NCBI RefSeq assembly: GCF_009827305.1
Contig: NZ_WTYJ01000001.1
Span: forward strand, 124,001 to 188,000
Source of the DNA: Croceibacterium xixiisoli
GTDB taxonomy: Bacteria; Pseudomonadota; Alphaproteobacteria; Sphingomonadales; Sphingomonadaceae
Reading direction: 5' to 3'
Length of the DNA stretch: 64,000 nucleotides
In this document: positions 62,927 through 64,000 of the stretch, in pieces
Position numbering within the stretch: the first letter of the stretch is position 1
Layout of the letters: each line of letters starts with the position of its first letter
The notes under the pieces: model-generated
The model's database searches: none
What the model saw: only the letters and a program-made list of their open reading frames with translations
What the model was told of the DNA's origin: nothing
Translations under genes and position numbers: made by a program

Positions 62927-63711
62927 TGCGCCATGCCGGACAATCCATCATCGTCACCGGTGCGGCCGGGGCCATCGGCTTCGCCACGGCGGAAATCCTC
63001 GCCCGCGAAGGCGCGGAACTGCTGCTGGTCGATATTGACGGGGATCGGCTGGAAAGCCGCGCCGCCGGGCTGATCGATGCCGGCCATCGGGTGATCGCCC
63101 ATCGCGCCGATTGCGCCGATCCGGCCGCGGTGGAAGGCTATGCCAGCGCTGCAATGACCGCCTTCGGCAAGATCGACGGCTTCTTCAACAATGCCGGGAT
63201 CGAAGGCACGCTGTCGCCGACGCATGAATATGACATCGCCGAATTCGACCGGGTGATTCACGTCAATCTGCGCGGCATGTTCCTGGGCCTGCGCTTCGTG
63301 CTGCCTCACATGGTCGCCGCCGGGCGCGGCGCGGTGGTCAACACCGCCTCCATCGGCTCCGAACGCGGCCTCGCCGGCGCCTGCGCCTACAATGCGGCCA
63401 AGCATGGCGCCGTGGGCCTGACGCGCACGGCCGCCAGCGAGGTGGCGCAGCGCGGCGTGCGGGTAAACTGCGTGATGCCCGGCGTGATCGAAACCCCGCT
63501 GCTGGTCGGCATGCTGGAACAGATGTTCGACGGTGATGTGCAGGCCGGCATGGACAAGCTCGGCCAGGTCGCCACCCTCAACCGCGTCGGCCAGCCGCAT
63601 GAAGTGGGCGAAGCCGTTGCCTTCCTGCTGTCGGACGCGGCCAGCTATGTGAACGGCGCGAAATGGGAAATCGACGGCGGCGCCCTGGCGACGATCAGGA
63701 ACGATGTATGA
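62926..63711 (+). CDS. Short-chain dehydrogenase/reductase
   Basis: A 261-residue classical SDR. NAD site VTGAAGAIGFATAEIL, Asp in LLLVDIDGDRL (NAD preference), GFFNNAGIEG, Ser in VVNTASIGSERG and Tyr-x-x-x-Lys in CAYNAAKHGAVGL, then RVNCVMPGVIETPLL. The final DGGA pattern is the family end. It is the last complete gene. Likely oxidises a pathway alcohol. Confidence 0.92.
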   Translation: MRHAGQSIIVTGAAGAIGFATAEILAREGAELLLVDIDGDRLESRAAGLIDAGHRVIAHRADCADPAAVEGYASAAMTAFGKIDGFFNNAGIEGTLSPTHEYDIAEFDRVIHVNLRGMFLGLRFVLPHMVAAGRGAVVNTASIGSERGLAGACAYNAAKHGAVGLTRTAASEVAQRGVRVNCVMPGVIETPLLVGMLEQMFDGDVQAGMDKLGQVATLNRVGQPHEVGEAVAFLLSDAASYVNGAKWEIDGGALATIRNDV

Positions 63712-63795
63712 TGGGGTACGTGCGCCGATAAAGCCCGGCGCGTTGCTCCCGTCCAACTCCAGCAGACGGGGCCGCGCCGCCACCTCCAAGACGTC

Positions 63796-63816
63796 ATCCT
63801 GAACTTGATTCAGGAT
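63796..63816. repeat. Short palindromic intergenic repeat
   Basis: ATCCTGAA-CTTGA-TTCAGGAT is a perfect 8-bp inverted repeat with a 5-base loop, in the gap between the last SDR and the AraC-type gene. The motif TCCTGAACTTGATTCAGGA is a common extragenic palindrome in sphingomonads. It may act as a weak terminator. Confidence 0.65.
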
Positions 63817-63856
63817 CCATCGCGGGCGAAGGCGACGGTGTACCGCCTAGCTTCCC

Positions 63857-64000
63857 TCAAGCCCGCTGCCCGCTCCGGTAATTGCGCGGGCTGGTGTCGA
63901 ACCGCCGCCGAAACGCGCGGCAGAAACTCGACAGATCGTTGAAGCCGGCGTCATAGGCCACCTCGGTCACCGTCACCTCCATGCCTTCGCGGCCCAGCCG
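63857..64000 (-). CDS. AraC-family regulator, C-terminal part
   Basis: The reverse strand is open from base 64000 to the TGA at 63857-63859 and encodes the last 47 residues of an AraC-type helix-turn-helix: VTVTEVAYDAGFNDLSSFCR then AFRRRFDTSPRNYR, the second HTH signature. The sensory domain lies past the window edge. It faces the catabolic cluster and may regulate it. The partial nature is due to the window edge. Confidence 0.88.
   Translation of the reverse strand, partial: RLGREGMEVTVTEVAYDAGFNDLSSFCRAFRRRFDTSPRNYRSGQRA

Overview
The window is GC-rich, densely packed chromosomal DNA. The gene content (a CzcCBA metal efflux operon, MmcB, DUF2093, DUF6152, IhfB, a Csu-type pilus operon and an aromatic/lactone-type accessory cluster) suggests an alphaproteobacterium, most likely a sphingomonad. 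That assignment rests on gene families and codon character only; no taxonomic search was possible.

Layout. 1-3.4 kb: the end of an RND outer-membrane channel, a small secreted BA14K-like protein, a Pit phosphate transporter and a YjaB-like acetyltransferase. 3.4-9.5 kb: a minus-strand czc-type heavy-metal efflux operon (His-rich leader protein, czcC, czcB, czcA). 9.9-24.7 kb: a catechol siderophore island. It has a biosynthetic operon (entE, a free aryl carrier protein, entF, entA), a 154-bp tandem repeat, an M20 amidohydrolase, a one-permease Fe-siderophore ABC importer, a YncE-like beta-propeller, a binding protein, an esterase and a cytochrome b561. Three 15-bp Fur-like palindromes lie at its promoters. 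The key residues of EntE and the EntF adenylation code point to 2,3-dihydroxybenzoate and serine, so an enterobactin-type product is expected. Isochorismate synthase, isochorismatase, a phosphopantetheinyl transferase and a TonB receptor are absent here.

25.0-30.3 kb: a Csu-type chaperone-usher pilus operon. 30.3-33.1 kb: an O6-methylguanine methyltransferase, then an RsbQ-like alpha/beta hydrolase translationally coupled to a GAF/PAS-GGDEF diguanylate cyclase. This pair looks like a small-molecule sensing module rewired to c-di-GMP and is the most interesting system in the window. 33.3-51.7 kb is mostly housekeeping: tRNA-Arg(CCG), a DUF6152 pair, MmcB, a PAS-like protein, an M48-TPR protease, a DsbA-like protein, a LytS/LytTR two-component system, NadC, RNase T2, TadA, L28, an esterase-like propeller, an M23 lipoprotein, DUF2093, XseA and PurD (whose divergent start codons share one CATG), a POT peptide transporter, a YtrA-type GntR regulator and IhfB.

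51.7-64 kb: an accessory catabolic-looking cluster. It has two MFS importers, a group A flavin monooxygenase, a CmcJ/NvfI-like oxidoreductase, two class-C beta-lactamase-fold serine hydrolases, a PcaC-like carboxymuconolactone decarboxylase, two NTF2-fold proteins, two SDR dehydrogenases, a COG1233 FAD oxidoreductase and a 70-aa conserved-looking protein, ending at a partial AraC-type regulator. Many genes overlap by 1-4 bases, which implies a long operon. The substrate is unknown.
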